Assembly (NCBI GenBank): GCA_023525715.1
Contig: CM042010.1
Span: forward strand, 65,724,966 to 65,788,965
DNA length: 64,000 bases
Reading direction: 5' to 3'
Source of the DNA: Cichorium intybus
Taxonomy: Eukaryota > Streptophyta > Magnoliopsida > Asterales > Asteraceae
This document shows, in pieces, positions 34,146 through 45,190 of this stretch. The notes under the pieces were generated by a model that was given only the letters and a program-made list of their open reading frames with translations, ran no database searches and was not told the origin of the DNA. Every line of letters starts with the position of its first letter. Position 1 is the first letter of the stretch. A program made the position numbers and the translations under genes.

Positions 34146-35285
34146 CCGTGACGACGTCGGGCGCATCCTGTGCCTCCTCGGCGGTCATGACGAATGCTCG
34201 ACCCTTGGTCTTAGGGGCTTCCCCTTTCCCCTGCCTACCATCGGTAATCCGGAGTGTAGTGGGTGCCGGATTCTGAACCACTCCTTGAGTCAGACGGGGA
34301 CATTGGGCCTTGAAGTGGCCTACCTGATTACAATTAAAACAAATCTTGACCTCTTGCCGACAATCTTTAGCATAGTGGCCCTCCTTTCCACAATTATGGC
34401 ATATTAGCACCCAGCAACGCCCCTCATGATTCCTTCCACATTTACCACACTTACCCTGGCTCCTTTGCCCTTGCTTTCCCTGATCTGCCCCTCGAAATTT
34501 CTTTGACACCTGCTGAGTCTGAGTAGGCGCCGGACGCTTCTGCTTTTGTTGGGTTTCCAGTTCCAACTCTCGGGCCCGCGCTGCCGCTATCATATCAGTA
34601 AGTGTTTGGTGCCTAGCAGCAGACACAAATTCCCGAATGTCTGTGCGAAGCATCGCCAAGTATCGTGTCATCCTCATGCGCTCGGTTGCCGCAAACTCTG
34701 GACAGAAGAGTGCCCGTTCATTAAACTTCTTGGTGATCTTCGTCACCGTCTCAGTAGTCTGGGTCAGATTTAGGTATTCCTGCGCCAAGCGTTCCATTTC
34801 CACCTGTGGAACATACTCCAGTTTGAACTGTTCCTTAAACTGCGGCCATGTAATGGCATCCAACTGAGCAGGAGTGAGATCTTTCGTTCGTATCTCCCAC
34901 CAATCCTTCGCACCCTCTCTTAAAAGATTTGCCGCAAACGTTACCTTGGAATTCTCATGACAGGAACATGTGCGGAAAGCACCCTCCACTGCGGAAATCC
35001 ACCGCATGCTAACAATCAGATCCCTGCCCCCATCGAACATCGGAGGCGAACAAGCCGAAAAGTCCTTATAACTTGCATCCCTAGCACGTGAGGTACCCTG
35101 AGTAGCCAGTCGTTCCTCGAGCATTGCCTATAACTCAGCCTTAATCATACCAAAGAACTGAGGTATCGCAGCCAACACTTCTCGCGAAACCTCCTCCGCT
35201 ATCAGGTTACGGAGATTCTCATCAGTCGGTCCTCCCCACTCGAGGCACCCGCATCTGGCCCACCGTTACTTCGAGTGACTGCCAT
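34146..35285 (-). pseudogene. Gag of element E
   Basis: Start ATG 35285 (MAVTRSNGGPDAG). A one-base frameshift near 35236 and an in-frame TAG at 35130-35128 break the N-terminal 50 residues; from 35124 the frame is open. The gag domain contains FAANLLREGAKDWWEI and FKEQFKLEYVPQVEMERLAQ. Two CCHC knuckles follow (CHNCGKEGHYAKDC and CFNCNQVGHFKAQC) with a partial one (CGKCGRNHEGRC) before them. It ends at the intron donor, or at TAA 34107 if unspliced. Confidence 0.88.
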
Positions 35286-36055
35286 TCTGAAATACGCAAC
35301 AGTTCTAATATCAATACTCGGGTCACTCCTATCTACCCAACTACTTAACTTTCTAGGACTTCGGTTGACTACTTTTGACTCAAGCGTGAATCATGTGCTT
35401 TCGGTAATACTGGCCTGATACTACCTTCCACACCTATTCGCCCTTGTTCCAAGTTCGTCAATCATCCTCCTAAAATGTCACACACATACTAAACCATTTT
35501 CTATGACTCCTGCGGTCATGCACCGTGGTGCCTAATCTTTTGATCTAACTCTCCATCTCACACGTGCCTAGGAGAACTACTGCTAATGTCATCGAGTCGC
35601 CTCACGGACGCACAGCCGTATACAATCGGGAATAAGATAGGCGTTTGAATAACTGATCTACCCTAAAGTCACAACCAAACAAGGAACAGCCAGTAAGGCC
35701 AGACCAAGAATTCTTAGGCTATCTTACCCTAATTGTATATAACCTACCAGCATTCACTAAGCAACCTAACGACAGTAGCATAAAATTCCAAAGCAGCACA
35801 TATGGTACAAAAACAGTCTACACAGTATATTATCCAGGCAGCTTTACATCCTAGCACAATACATTTTATCACATAATACAAACTTGGCATGGGTAATTGG
35901 GAATCACAAAACTTACTTGAGCTCGGCTGACGGTTCGCATCGCATCTTCTTTTACTTTAATTTAACCTTCCAAAAACATTTTCTTAACAAAATCGCTCAG
36001 TCCTAAGTTTGAGTTTGGATTCCCAATACAGTTCATCCAAATCCCTCAAACCAAG
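35286..36055 (-). other. Element E leader, non-coding
   Basis: Untranslated leader between PBS and gag; no supported ORF. Confidence 0.75.
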
Positions 36056-36067
36056 GCTCTGATACCA
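36056..36067 (-). other. Primer binding site, tRNA-Met type (element E)
   Basis: The minus strand reads TGGTATCAGAGC, three bases from the LTR at 36071. Confidence 0.92.
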
Positions 36068-36070
36068 ATT

Positions 36071-37533
36071 TGTAACGCCCCAATTTCAAAAATTTTAAAA
36101 AATAATTTATTACCAAGATTCCAATAAAACATTTATTCCAAAACATAAAACTGTTCAACATGATACTTAAATTAACAGCGGAAACATTTAAAAATACTAT
36201 TATTGTTCATTGATATCAATCTCTTGAATGCGATGCGCTGCCGTCAAACCTTGCCCTTCCCTTTGTCCTTTGAATTACCTGAAATGTTATAAAATCAACG
36301 GGTAAGCTTAAAGCTTAGTGAGTCCACAAATTACCATACATGCCCACACATTAAACAACCCGTCCTCGAGAACGACCCGACCCTACCCGCCATACAACAG
36401 CTACGGGTGTCCATCATACAACAGCTATGGACGCGGGAAGGTTCTACCCATCATACAACAGCTATGGGTTCCCGGTTATGGCCCAGCCCATCATACAACA
36501 GCTATGGGACAAGGCAATAGTCCAACTCGCCATACAACAGCTACGAGGGGACACGCATCAGTACTGAGCCCAACAACAAATAACCACAGATATAGAGCAA
36601 ATCATATAACTGTAAACAACACACTAGATACCTAACATGCAACATCATATAGTAAGGTGAGGATACTCACCTGATTCGTAACCGCACAGATATACTTTAA
36701 TATCTCCACTAGCTCGTCCACACACCTATATCCCACATACATACAACATATCAATTACTGACTAGGCTCTTACAGACCTGTCTAAAGGTTAGGCTCACTA
36801 TTTGCCATCAAACCGTGGTCAAAACTAAATTTCTGGTCAAACAGTCGCTCGTCGCGGCGTGGCTTTTAGACCTACGCGCCGCGGCTAGCATTGCACAATT
36901 ACGGGGTTTCAGCCGAGTCCGCGCCGCTGACATAGCCAGTCCGCGTCCCGGCTCGTAACATTCCAAAATGTTTTTCAGCGATTAACAGCACATCAATCGG
37001 CTAGGGTTCCTTTCTACACCCTTCCTGGGATCAGAAACTACCCTAAGGTCACTTCCTTATGGACATGCAAGTCCATGCATGTCCTTGGTTCAAACCCTAA
37101 GTGCTACAAATCGTCTAAAGCTACAAACCAACTGGTAACACCATATGACGGGATAAAAAGGAAAGTCAGAAGAGTAAATCTTCTTACCTTACTTCTGAAG
37201 GACGGAGTGATGCCCACGATCAGTCCTAAACCTTCTCCCGCGTTGGATCTCCTTCTTCTAATCTCCCAAAACCTCCAAAGCCTCGAGACCAAAGAGTCTT
37301 TGCTGAAACTAGACGCCTCTGCTCCAGAGAACACCCAAAAACACGAACCCTAGGGCTGGGTTCCTTTATATAGGCGTTTAAATCTGAATTAGGGTTTTTC
37401 ACTTTAGAGGCGCACCGCGTCGCGGGATCCTTAGATCCTCGCCGCGCGTACAAATCCTTCGCGATTCTAGATTCTTCCTAAAAGCCGCGCCGCGGATTCC
37501 TTCGGGTCGCGACTCGGCGGACCGGGTCTTACA
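36071..37533 (-). repeat. 5' LTR of element E (1463 bp)
   Basis: Same length as the left copy. TATATAAA (minus) at 37372-37365. Internal short repeats at about 36389-36550. CGCG-rich patches at 36845-36955 and 37410-37520. Confidence 0.94.
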
Positions 37534-37689
37534 AACCAGGTGATTTTGGAGAATTTTTTGCAACAGTCATACGACGCGACACACATTGTTCATAAGCCGC
37601 GCTTCGCGTATTTGGGCGACGCGAAAGAATCTGCAGTGCGCAAGGACTAATTTTGCAAAACTTTTTGTTTTGTTGTGATTTGTGTGCAG
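37534..37689 (+). other. Element B spacer before env-like ORF, second part
   Basis: Continuation of 28721-29264 after element E. It ends in a T-rich run and TTTGTGTGCAG directly before ATG at 37690: a candidate splice acceptor like that in element A. Confidence 0.55.
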
Positions 37690-38855
37690 ATGGCTGATTA
37701 CAGATCGGGACACCCGTTTTTAGAGTTCCTGGATATGCTTGAGTAGACTCTACGCTACCCTACTCGACTCGGGGAGCTCCGATCCTAACCAGCCTCGATG
37801 CGATCAGCTCGGGGCGATCAGCTTCGACCGAGCCTTACTGGCCCAGGTGGGGTTTTGGGACCAGCTTTTGCCACTCATCCAGCGCACCTGGACCCATCCC
37901 GATGGAGCATATACTTTCCCTTGCCAGGGCTGGGATAGATTGATGGCCACCGAGGAGGATGTTGTGTACAAGGAGCTCGTGCTCGAGTTCCTTTCCACTT
38001 GCAGATACACCCTAGGATCGAGGGAGCCACGAGCCCAGCTGATCCGATTCAGACTGGGTGGGCAGAGCCGAGAGTGCACACTCCGGGATTTTGGCAGACG
38101 CATAGGGCTCTACACCGAGACATCTGTCTCGTTGGTATTCACTTCCATCGTCCGTTGCTGCATGCTTCAGAGATCAGCCTCAGAGGGAGGCAAATGCGGT
38201 TATCTGGGCAGCGATGTCCAATGAGATGTTCGTGGCTAGTTCAGCCAAGGAAAGTCAGCTCCGCAACCATCTCCACCGATTGATGCACCGGATCGTATCC
38301 ATCTCTATCATGTAGAGGAGGGGATGCGAGAAGGTGTCCCGTGATGATATCTACTACATGTGGGTCCTCTCTGACCTCGGCAGGTTCCTCAACCTACCGT
38401 TCGCTATGGCAGTTTCCTTGACATCTAGGGCGGCGGGCTCGACCGCCAAGAGCCCCATGGCTGGTGGGCACTTCATTACCCGCCTGGCCCGATCATATGG
38501 CATTCTCACGGCCGAGGTTCTTGCCGGCCTGGCCCCGACTGAGCCTACACAGGCACCGATGCGTTATTTTGAGCTTATGGGGATCATCCACCAGCTGCGA
38601 CAAGGTGTATTTGAACGGATGCCGACGATTGAGGCAGCTGGCGCACAGGCACAGGCAGAGGAGGAGGATGAGGAGGAGCAGCGTTTGCAGCGACCCTGCC
38701 AGCGTAGGAGATTGGAGGAGCCAGTCCAGTCACCACCGCAGGCTGCTTTGAGGGATCTTTCTGCCAGGATGGCACTCCTAGAGGAGCAGCAGAGGTGGAT
38801 TGGAGAGGGACTACTTGAGCTTCTCACCCTGGCTGGACGAGACCCACGACCCTTT
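37690..38855 (+). pseudogene. Env-like third ORF of element B, broken
   Basis: From ATG 37690 (MADYRSGHPFLEFL) with TAG at 37744-37746, frameshifts before about 37760 and near 38130, and further stops near 38222-38315. The frames together align with the element A ORF: RTWTHPDGAY, GWDRLMATEEDVVYKELVLE, IRFRLGG.SRECTLRDFGRR, GHFITRLARSYGILTA, then an acidic, Gln/Arg-rich coil and IGEGLLELLTLAGRDPRPF. It stops where LTR F begins; the stop codon TGA is the first three bases of that LTR. Relative to element A, about 50 C-terminal residues including the hydrophobic end are lost. Confidence 0.82.
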
Positions 38856-39839
38856 TGACACGCCTAGTTCGTTATGCGGTCAAAAATAGAAAATAAACCA
38901 CACAGACTCACTAGTATAGCGGTAGCAAGGGTCGATCCACGGGAGTTTGGTGGTCAAGATAGGATGATAACGTACCAACTATAGTGTCACGCTACAACCA
39001 GAGGGACTAGTTCTGTTTTTCCAAAAACCAACTAAAAACACAATCCCAAAACCAATTCCAAAAACTTAATCAAGCATGAACTAAATTAAACCAAACCAAA
39101 TCCTAGACTAAGGTTACTTACTGAAATTAGAAACTAAGTTCAAAATCCAGAAGCAAACAAACCAACCAATTAAAGCAAACAAGCATCCAAACACAATTAA
39201 TACTAAAAAGTGCAATAATACCATAAACCGAATGATTACTTCAATTAAAAACCAATTCCAAAGATCCAACGTACTGAAATCCGAAAATAAAAACTACTGA
39301 ACTACTTCTACTGATCTGAACAATCCAGAAACAATAGACTAGAAGCTAAACTAAACTCACTACTAATGAATTGAAAGTGAAAACATAAGAAATACCAAAA
39401 GTGTTGCTGGAAATCTGAATCCTTGAGTCAAAGAAGCCTTAAGTCCACCTTAGGGTTCGTTCTTCTCCTATAAAATTCGACCTAATGACCTCTATTTATA
39501 CTTATAAAATCTAATGATCCGCGGCACGCAAGGCTTGAATCCGCGTTGTACGTGTTGCCTTATCCTCGTTTTTTCGCTATTTGAATCTCAGCTTATCGTC
39601 TGACCTTTGACTTGGCGCAATGCGCGTACTTCTTTCCCACGACGCGCGTATGACTTCGACTAAATTGGTGCTTATCCCAAACTTCTTTCATTTAGTCCGC
39701 TTTTAGTCTCTGTTTTCAACATTTTCTTGCACACAAGTCCTAGCACAAAAGGTGAGTAATACCCATACAACTATGATATAAATTACCAAGAATAGGGCCT
39801 AACAACGACAAAAATACTTGATATTGATAGGCGTTGTCA
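38856..39839 (-). repeat. 3' LTR of element F (984 bp)
   Basis: Plus strand TGACACGCCTAG...TAGGCGTTGTCA. The Athila interior lies to its right, so it is the 3' LTR of a minus-strand element. TATA box at 39500-39494 (minus). The interior next to it begins with the CACAAGTGTGGGGTG polypurine tract (minus). CCTTT at 38851-38855 is the candidate TSD; no partner was found. Confidence 0.82.
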
Positions 39840-40806
39840 AACACCCCACACTTGTGCCTTGCTTGTCCCCAAGCAAGAGAGTTTTTAACAGATTTTAACT
39901 AAGACTCAAACAATTTTTGAATGTGTTCAATTTCAAAGCTTATTGTTTCTAGAATTAGATTGAAAATGATTTTGATAAAACTGACTAGAATATCCTTTGG
40001 AATTCATGACTTTCTAAAGAACCCTTGAGTAGAAATTTTCTGTCCACAAGAGAGTGTACGTACTCATTCAGATTCTAAAGGCCATTAAAGAATTGTCCAT
40101 GACTTTCGACGTTGTCCGTGTAACAAGCTTTCAGAAATACAATCCCAAACCAGACGATCTTAGGTGGTAAGGTGCATAAGTGCCTCTTCGAGGCCACCCG
40201 TTTCAAACCTACCGGCTCGAACAACAAAGGCCACTGATTGATAGTTCCTTCCTAAATTCCAATCCTAAAATATCTCAAATCTAAAACTTTCTAACTCTTA
40301 AAACTCAACTTATTTGACAAAACAGATAGCATGATAACAACTAAATAGTATTTCTCGAAAAATACCCAAGCTATAACATTCACAAACTATTCGTTTCAAA
40401 ATGATAATCTCTTAAAAATTTTGAACAATTGCTAAATTTTTTTAAAAAATTGGTCGTTTTTTTGCAATAATTTCAAAAATAAACTCTTTCGACCATCCAC
40501 ACCCCAAACTTAAACCCGTACAATGTCCCCGTTGGACATAAAATTATTTCAAAACTAGGGAGAAAGATTTACCCTTTAGACGGTAGACTACTTGTTGGAA
40601 CTTGATTGTCACAGGATACAAAACACGAACTCCTCACGATTCAGATTCCAATGAGTTGTGGCGCAACAGTAAACACGTCGGTGTAATGGCGAGTGTAGGG
40701 GTACGATGACCCCACACTTGCTTGAAATAACTCCTCAGTAGACCCCCATAAACAAATTAAATGCAAACTGAACAAACAGTAAAAATAAATTTAAATTCTA
40801 CAAATG
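39840..40806 (-). other. Element F 3' interior, non-coding
   Basis: Polypurine tract region, then AT-rich untranslated sequence homologous to 45191-46150 of the repeat unit and to 1-295 of element A. No supported ORF. It is the unduplicated flank of the array. Confidence 0.7.
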
Positions 40807-41132
40807 AGGTTCGGATGACCGCGACGCGTGATTGTAATGCGCACGTCACGGTAATTACGAGATCTTCAAATCTACGTGATGCGGGAAATGACCGCGACGC
40901 GTTTCAGAGTGGTGCCGCGGCGCGGTAATTTCAGAATTTTAAGCCAGTTTTAAACACTCATAAAACTTTTTCGAAAACCCATTTACCTAAAATTACTTCA
41001 CTTTATTACTGCCATGAGGTTTATTCACCATCATAAACACTTATATCCTAAATTTATCAACAAATTGTCCTAAAACTAAAACTAGCCCTAAAATGCAAAA
41101 ATGAGTAAAAATAATTACAAAGACCCCCTTTT

Positions 41133-42318
41133 TCAGCTTTGAGTTGTGTCTGCCTCTTCACCTTCCATTGGCTCCTCTTCCATTGGTTCTTCTTCGTCCT
41201 CGATCAAAGGAGGTTGAGTAAGCGGTACATCGCATTTGAAGTCATCGAAGAACTTCGTGATGCATTCCGCGAGCCACAAGAGTTGGGTTTGGATATTTTG
41301 CGAGCGACGATCTGTGTCCCGAACATGTGCCGATAGGGCATTATACTCAAGCTGCTGGCTTTTTATCGTCTTGTGAATGGACTTTATTTCATCCGCTAGA
41401 AACCGCAAATCCAAAGTCGCGGGAGTGATGCGATCCGGCAAACTATCCGGTGCTCGTGATCTTTTCCTTGATGTCGACGGCTCGTTGCGGAGAGTCGAGA
41501 ATGGCGATCGGAGAGCTGACGTGACACCGTCGTCGATGTATATAACCTCCCGCGAGGTCGTAGTCGGCGGACTGAATGGAATAGGAGGGATAGCCTCCAA
41601 TCGACGGGTGTTGTATGGTGTCAACAACCCGTAGGTATGTGCTAATCGGGTAACGAAGTGCCCTCCGCCGACTGCGACATGCTTCAAAGGCGCATCTGTG
41701 ATCTATTTGAAGTAGTGCGCAATCATGTATGGTACGTTGTAGGTCTCCAATTTCATGCTCAATGCCCACATAAGGTAGAGATCGTGGGGCAAGACCCGGT
41801 CCGCGTCAGCGCACGGCCAAAACATCGTGGAAATTAACCGGTGAAGCATCCGGTGTGAAGGAAAATGCATCTGATTCTCCGAGATCGTGGTTTCGTGATA
41901 TCGGGTAGATGAGATAGTCGCCCAGGAATCGGCATACGAGAACGAATCATTCGAGGCATAATTGGCTCGTCGGTGAAATAGCTCGAACCCATCAGTCTCG
42001 GACTCCTCCTGAGTATACAGGCCAGACTGAACCGGAATTCTCGCTTTACACGGGTTCTTCCATTAGGAAAACAGCTTCAATCGTCCGGCAAGTGTAAGTT
42101 AGCTCGTTCGCCTCGTACCCTTCTTGAATCAGCCACCGTTCCAGGTGCTCCATGATACCCGACTCTCGGGTCAACTCCCTGTTGACCGATTGAGCCGGTA
42201 AAATGCATTTGTGGCGAAGTACACGACTTCGATCTTGGAATTGGCGCCGATCGAAATCCGAGATGGCGGTTGGAAGAGAATTCCAATCGATATCATCTGA
42301 ACTGGCGTATGAAGACAT
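41133..42318 (-). pseudogene. Env-like ORF of element F, unit 1
   Basis: Start ATG at 42318 (MSSYASSDDIDWNSL) right after GGAAG, a weak acceptor-like site. The N-terminal part ends at a stop at 42046; the middle is broken by several stops. The last part (41687-41133) holds GGGHFVTRLAHTYGLLTPY, the block also found in the A and B env-like proteins, then a helical region and a Glu-rich end (EEEPMEEEPMEGEE). Same family, different sub-type. Confidence 0.7.
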
Positions 42319-43036
42319 CTTCCAGCACAATTTACCCAAAAATTCCGAAATTAAGGTACTGATCAGCGTTATCCGCAGCGCGGGAAATTACTCCACGCAT
42401 GGCGGCTTATGAACGTTCATCCTCCGCATTGCACTGCATGAACAGACACGGCGCGGCGTATGAAACTCAGACCAGAATCAACTAATTAACACTACAACAT
42501 GCCAATTTATGAATTCTAACTACTGGGTTATGTTGCATTCAGTGTCCTAAACTATTTGGTATCATCAATTTATCTCCAGGAACACTACATTGCAGTTTAC
42601 AGTTGATTCCATGACTTTCCAAGAAACTTGAAGAAAAAGAGAAGAGTTTACAGTACTTACTTGATCTATAGATTAAGAGAATGATGTAGATATGATCACG
42701 GATTGTTGAGGGTCGAATTACGGTAAGAAACCGAAAAGAATTTACGCTTTGATTTTTATACAATTATGGAGGTTTTGGGTTTTGTGTCAAACTCTGTTTT
42801 GGTGATTATATGTAATTCAAAATCAGATAAGACCGCGGCGTGGATTAATGATCCCCACGTCGCGAGTACCTGATTCAAGCTTATCGATAATCGCATGACA
42901 TTTTCATGCACGGCGCGGATTCAAAGACCCCGCGTCGTGTTTTTGTAAAATCCCCAAAATGACCCCACACTTGGTCTTTTCTTACCGTAATTGATTAGAC
43001 ATAATTAAAACTAAAATGCAAAATTTACACATGATC
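42319..43036 (-). other. Spacer between post-pol block and env-like ORF, unit 1
   Basis: No supported ORF. Contains CGCG-type motifs near 42375, 42450, 42830-42870 and 42910-42945. Counterparts: 48574-49292 and 54833-55550. Confidence 0.6.
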
Positions 43037-43082
43037 GGGTTGCCTCCCGACGAGCGCTAAGTTTAACGTCTTCAGCCGGACG
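43037..43082 (-). other. Conserved Athila post-pol block, unit 1
   Basis: Minus-strand GGCTGAAGACGTTAAAC, AGCGCT, GGGAGGCAACCC. Here it follows an integrase end, its usual place. Confidence 0.8.
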
Positions 43083-43181
43083 TATACTTACCTGGCTATT
43101 GCACGTATTTTGGAATGTCGGTCACAAACTCGACTGTTTCTACCTCCAACTTCTGGAACGTGCCCAAAGTGACATAATGTT

Positions 43182-44140
43182 TTAACCTATGCCCATTGAC
43201 TTTGAATGGTGGCCGTCCTTTGACGTCTCAGATTTCCACATGCCATAGTCTGTGACACTAACAACCTCATACAGTCCATTCCATTTACTCCTCAGTTTCC
43301 CAGGAAACATTTTCAATCTTGAGTTATAAAGCCATACTTTCTGCCCCGCCGTAAAGGTCTTCAGTTTAAGTTTCGTGTCGTGGTATCGTTTCAGCTTTGA
43401 CTTGTACGTAGCAGCATTTTCATAAGCCTCATCACGCAAATCCTCTTGCTCGCTCAACTGTAGCTTCCGCTCTTTTCCGGCCGCATCATAATCGAGATTG
43501 ACTTGTTTGGTTGCTCACAATGCATGGTTAGCTAACTCCATAGGCAAATGACATCCCTTCCCATAAACCAACCGATAGGGTGTAGTCCCGATCGGTGTCT
43601 TATAAGCAGTTCTATATGCCCAAAGTGCGTCATCTAACCTTTGTGACCAATCCTTTTTATCTGTCTTTACCGTCTTCTAAAGACTCTCCTTGATCTACCG
43701 ATTCGAGACCTCCACTTGGCCGCTTGTCTGTAGATAATATGGCGTTGCGATCCGATGATTGACCCCGTAGTGCTTCAATAACCATCCAAACTAGAAATTC
43801 TTGAAATGTGACCCCCAGCACTCATGATTACCCGAGGAACTCCATGGAGAGTGAATATGTTCTTTTTGACGAACTTACAGACCACATGATGATCATTCGT
43901 ACAGGTTGCTTCAGCCTCGATCCATTTGGAGACATAATCAACAGCCACTAAGATGTAAACATATCCTTGTGAAGTGGGAAAAGGACCCATGAAATCAATT
44001 CCCCAGACATAAAAAATATCTACAACTAATATCGGGTTCAAAGGCATTTGGTCTCTTTTTGAAATATTCCCTAGCTGCTGAAAATTGACACACTCTTTGG
44101 CAGTCTTGTAGGCATCCTTGAATATCATCGGCCGTACAAT
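43182..44140 (-). pseudogene. Athila integrase fragment, unit 1
   Basis: From 44140 leftward: a zinc-region remnant (CVNFQQLGNISKRDQMP), the core with VWGIDFMGPFPTSQGYVYIL and VDYVSKWIEAEA, GVPRVIMSAGG, a frameshift (one C fewer than units 2 and 3 near 43820), YYPQTSGQVEVSNR, then WSQRLDDALWAYRTAYKTPI and the C-terminal domain (KLKTFTAGQKVWLYNSRLKM). Several stops are present. The second catalytic Asp (family SDGG) is Ala (SAGG) and the other core acidic residues remain. The N-terminal half and all RT are missing: the palindromic LTR begins at 44141. Confidence 0.85.
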
Positions 44141-45190
44141 TGACAACGCCTAGTAATATTAAGTATTTTAGTCGTTGTTGGGCCCTATTTCTGGTGAAAA
44201 TATATCATATATGGATTGGTATTTCTCACTTTTTGTGCTAGTGCTTGTTTGCAAAGAAACGTTACAAACAGGTGTTAAATGCGGACAAATGAAGAAGTTT
44301 TGAAGATAAAGACAAAATCAGTTGAATAAGCATGCGAGCCGCAGGTATGATGATCAGCGCGACGCGCCACGTCAAAAGCTAAGGTGGTGGAACAAATTCA
44401 AATGACGAAAAAACGGGGATAAGGCTCTACGCGCGACGCGGCTAGATACCTTACGCGTCGCGGCTTTTAATTTTCCACAAGTATAAATAGAGGCTTTTAG
44501 GTCGAATTTCACACCAATCAACAATTGCATTCAAACATTCAAATACCAAGATACCGAGAAACACCAATAAACATGGAACCAAATGATTACTTGCATAAAC
44601 TTCAAAACCCGAACATCCAAAGGATCTAAGTACGAAAATAAGAACCCTAACCTACTTCTACTGGTTGTCACAATCCAGAAACACCAAGCTAAGAGCTAAA
44701 AACAACTAACTAATACTAAAAGTAAAGTGAAAACATAAAAAATACCACAATGGGTTGCTGGAATATCGAAATTTGAGTCAAAGTCGCCGTAAGTCCACCT
44801 TAAGGTCTGATCTTCGCCTGTGAAATTCGACCTAAAAGCCTCTATTTATACTTGTGGAAAATTAAAAGCCGCGACGCGTAAGGTCTCTAGCCGCGTCGCA
44901 CGTAGAGCATTATCCCTGTTTTTCTTCATTTGAATTTCTTCCACCGCCTTAGCTTTTGACATGGTGCGTTGTGCTGATCATCATACGCGCGACGCGCGTG
45001 CTTATTCGACTGATTTTGTCTTTATCTTCAAAACTTCTGCATTTGTCCACATTTAACCCCTGTTTGTAACATTTCTTTGCAAACACGCACTAGCACAAAA
45101 ATTGAGAAATACCAATGCATATATGATATATTTTCACCAGAAATAGGGCCTAACAACGACTAAAATACTTAATATTACTAGGCGTTGTCA
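44141..45190. repeat. Palindromic LTR, unit 1
   Basis: Left arm 44141-44513 is an LTR U3 in plus orientation (TGACAACGCCTAG...GAATTTCACA). Right arm 44819-45190 is its near-exact reverse complement (TGTGAAATTCG...TAGGCGTTGTCA). The 305-base loop (44514-44818) is the following R/U5 part in minus orientation. So the right arm plus loop form the first two thirds of a minus LTR, and its missing U5 end is replaced by an inverted U3. The interior of a minus element (PPT, 3' region) follows at 45191. The left end inserts into integrase. Confidence 0.88.
44482..44850. promoter_or_regulatory. Convergent LTR promoters, unit 1
   Basis: TATAAAT on the plus strand at 44482-44488 and on the minus strand at 44850-44844. 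Both point into the 305-base loop, each preceded by CGCG-rich sequence. Transcripts would overlap over the loop. Confidence 0.6.

Larger units (their letters stand above)
29265..37533 (-). mobile_element. Element E: nearly complete chromodomain gypsy element
   Basis: Two 1463-bp LTRs in plus-strand form TGTAACGCCCC...GGGTCTTACA, tRNA-Met PBS beside the right LTR and polypurine tract beside the left, so it lies in minus orientation. Flanks AAACA (29260-29264) and AACCA (37534-37538) are a 4/5 matching TSD. Coding order: gag, 68-nt intron, protease, RT, RNase H, integrase, chromodomain. All catalytic motifs look intact, but gag has a frameshift and a TAG near its N-terminus and there is a frameshift before the chromodomain. 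About 20 LTR differences noted by eye. Confidence 0.93.
5376..38855 (+). mobile_element. Element B: Athila-type gag-protease-env element with nested insertions
   Basis: The pieces in order are: truncated 5' LTR, PBS (6057-6074), gag (6290-8139), protease (9598-10161 and 28185-28636), post-pol block (28671-28720), spacer (28721-29264 and 37534-37689) and env-like ORF (37690-38855). They are separated by the solo LTR, element C/D and element E. The sequence passes from the protease C-terminal domain directly to the post-pol block, so RT, RNase H and integrase are absent: a non-autonomous layout. All ORFs are broken. The 3' end is cut by LTR F at 38856, and no matching 3' LTR is seen. Confidence 0.8.
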
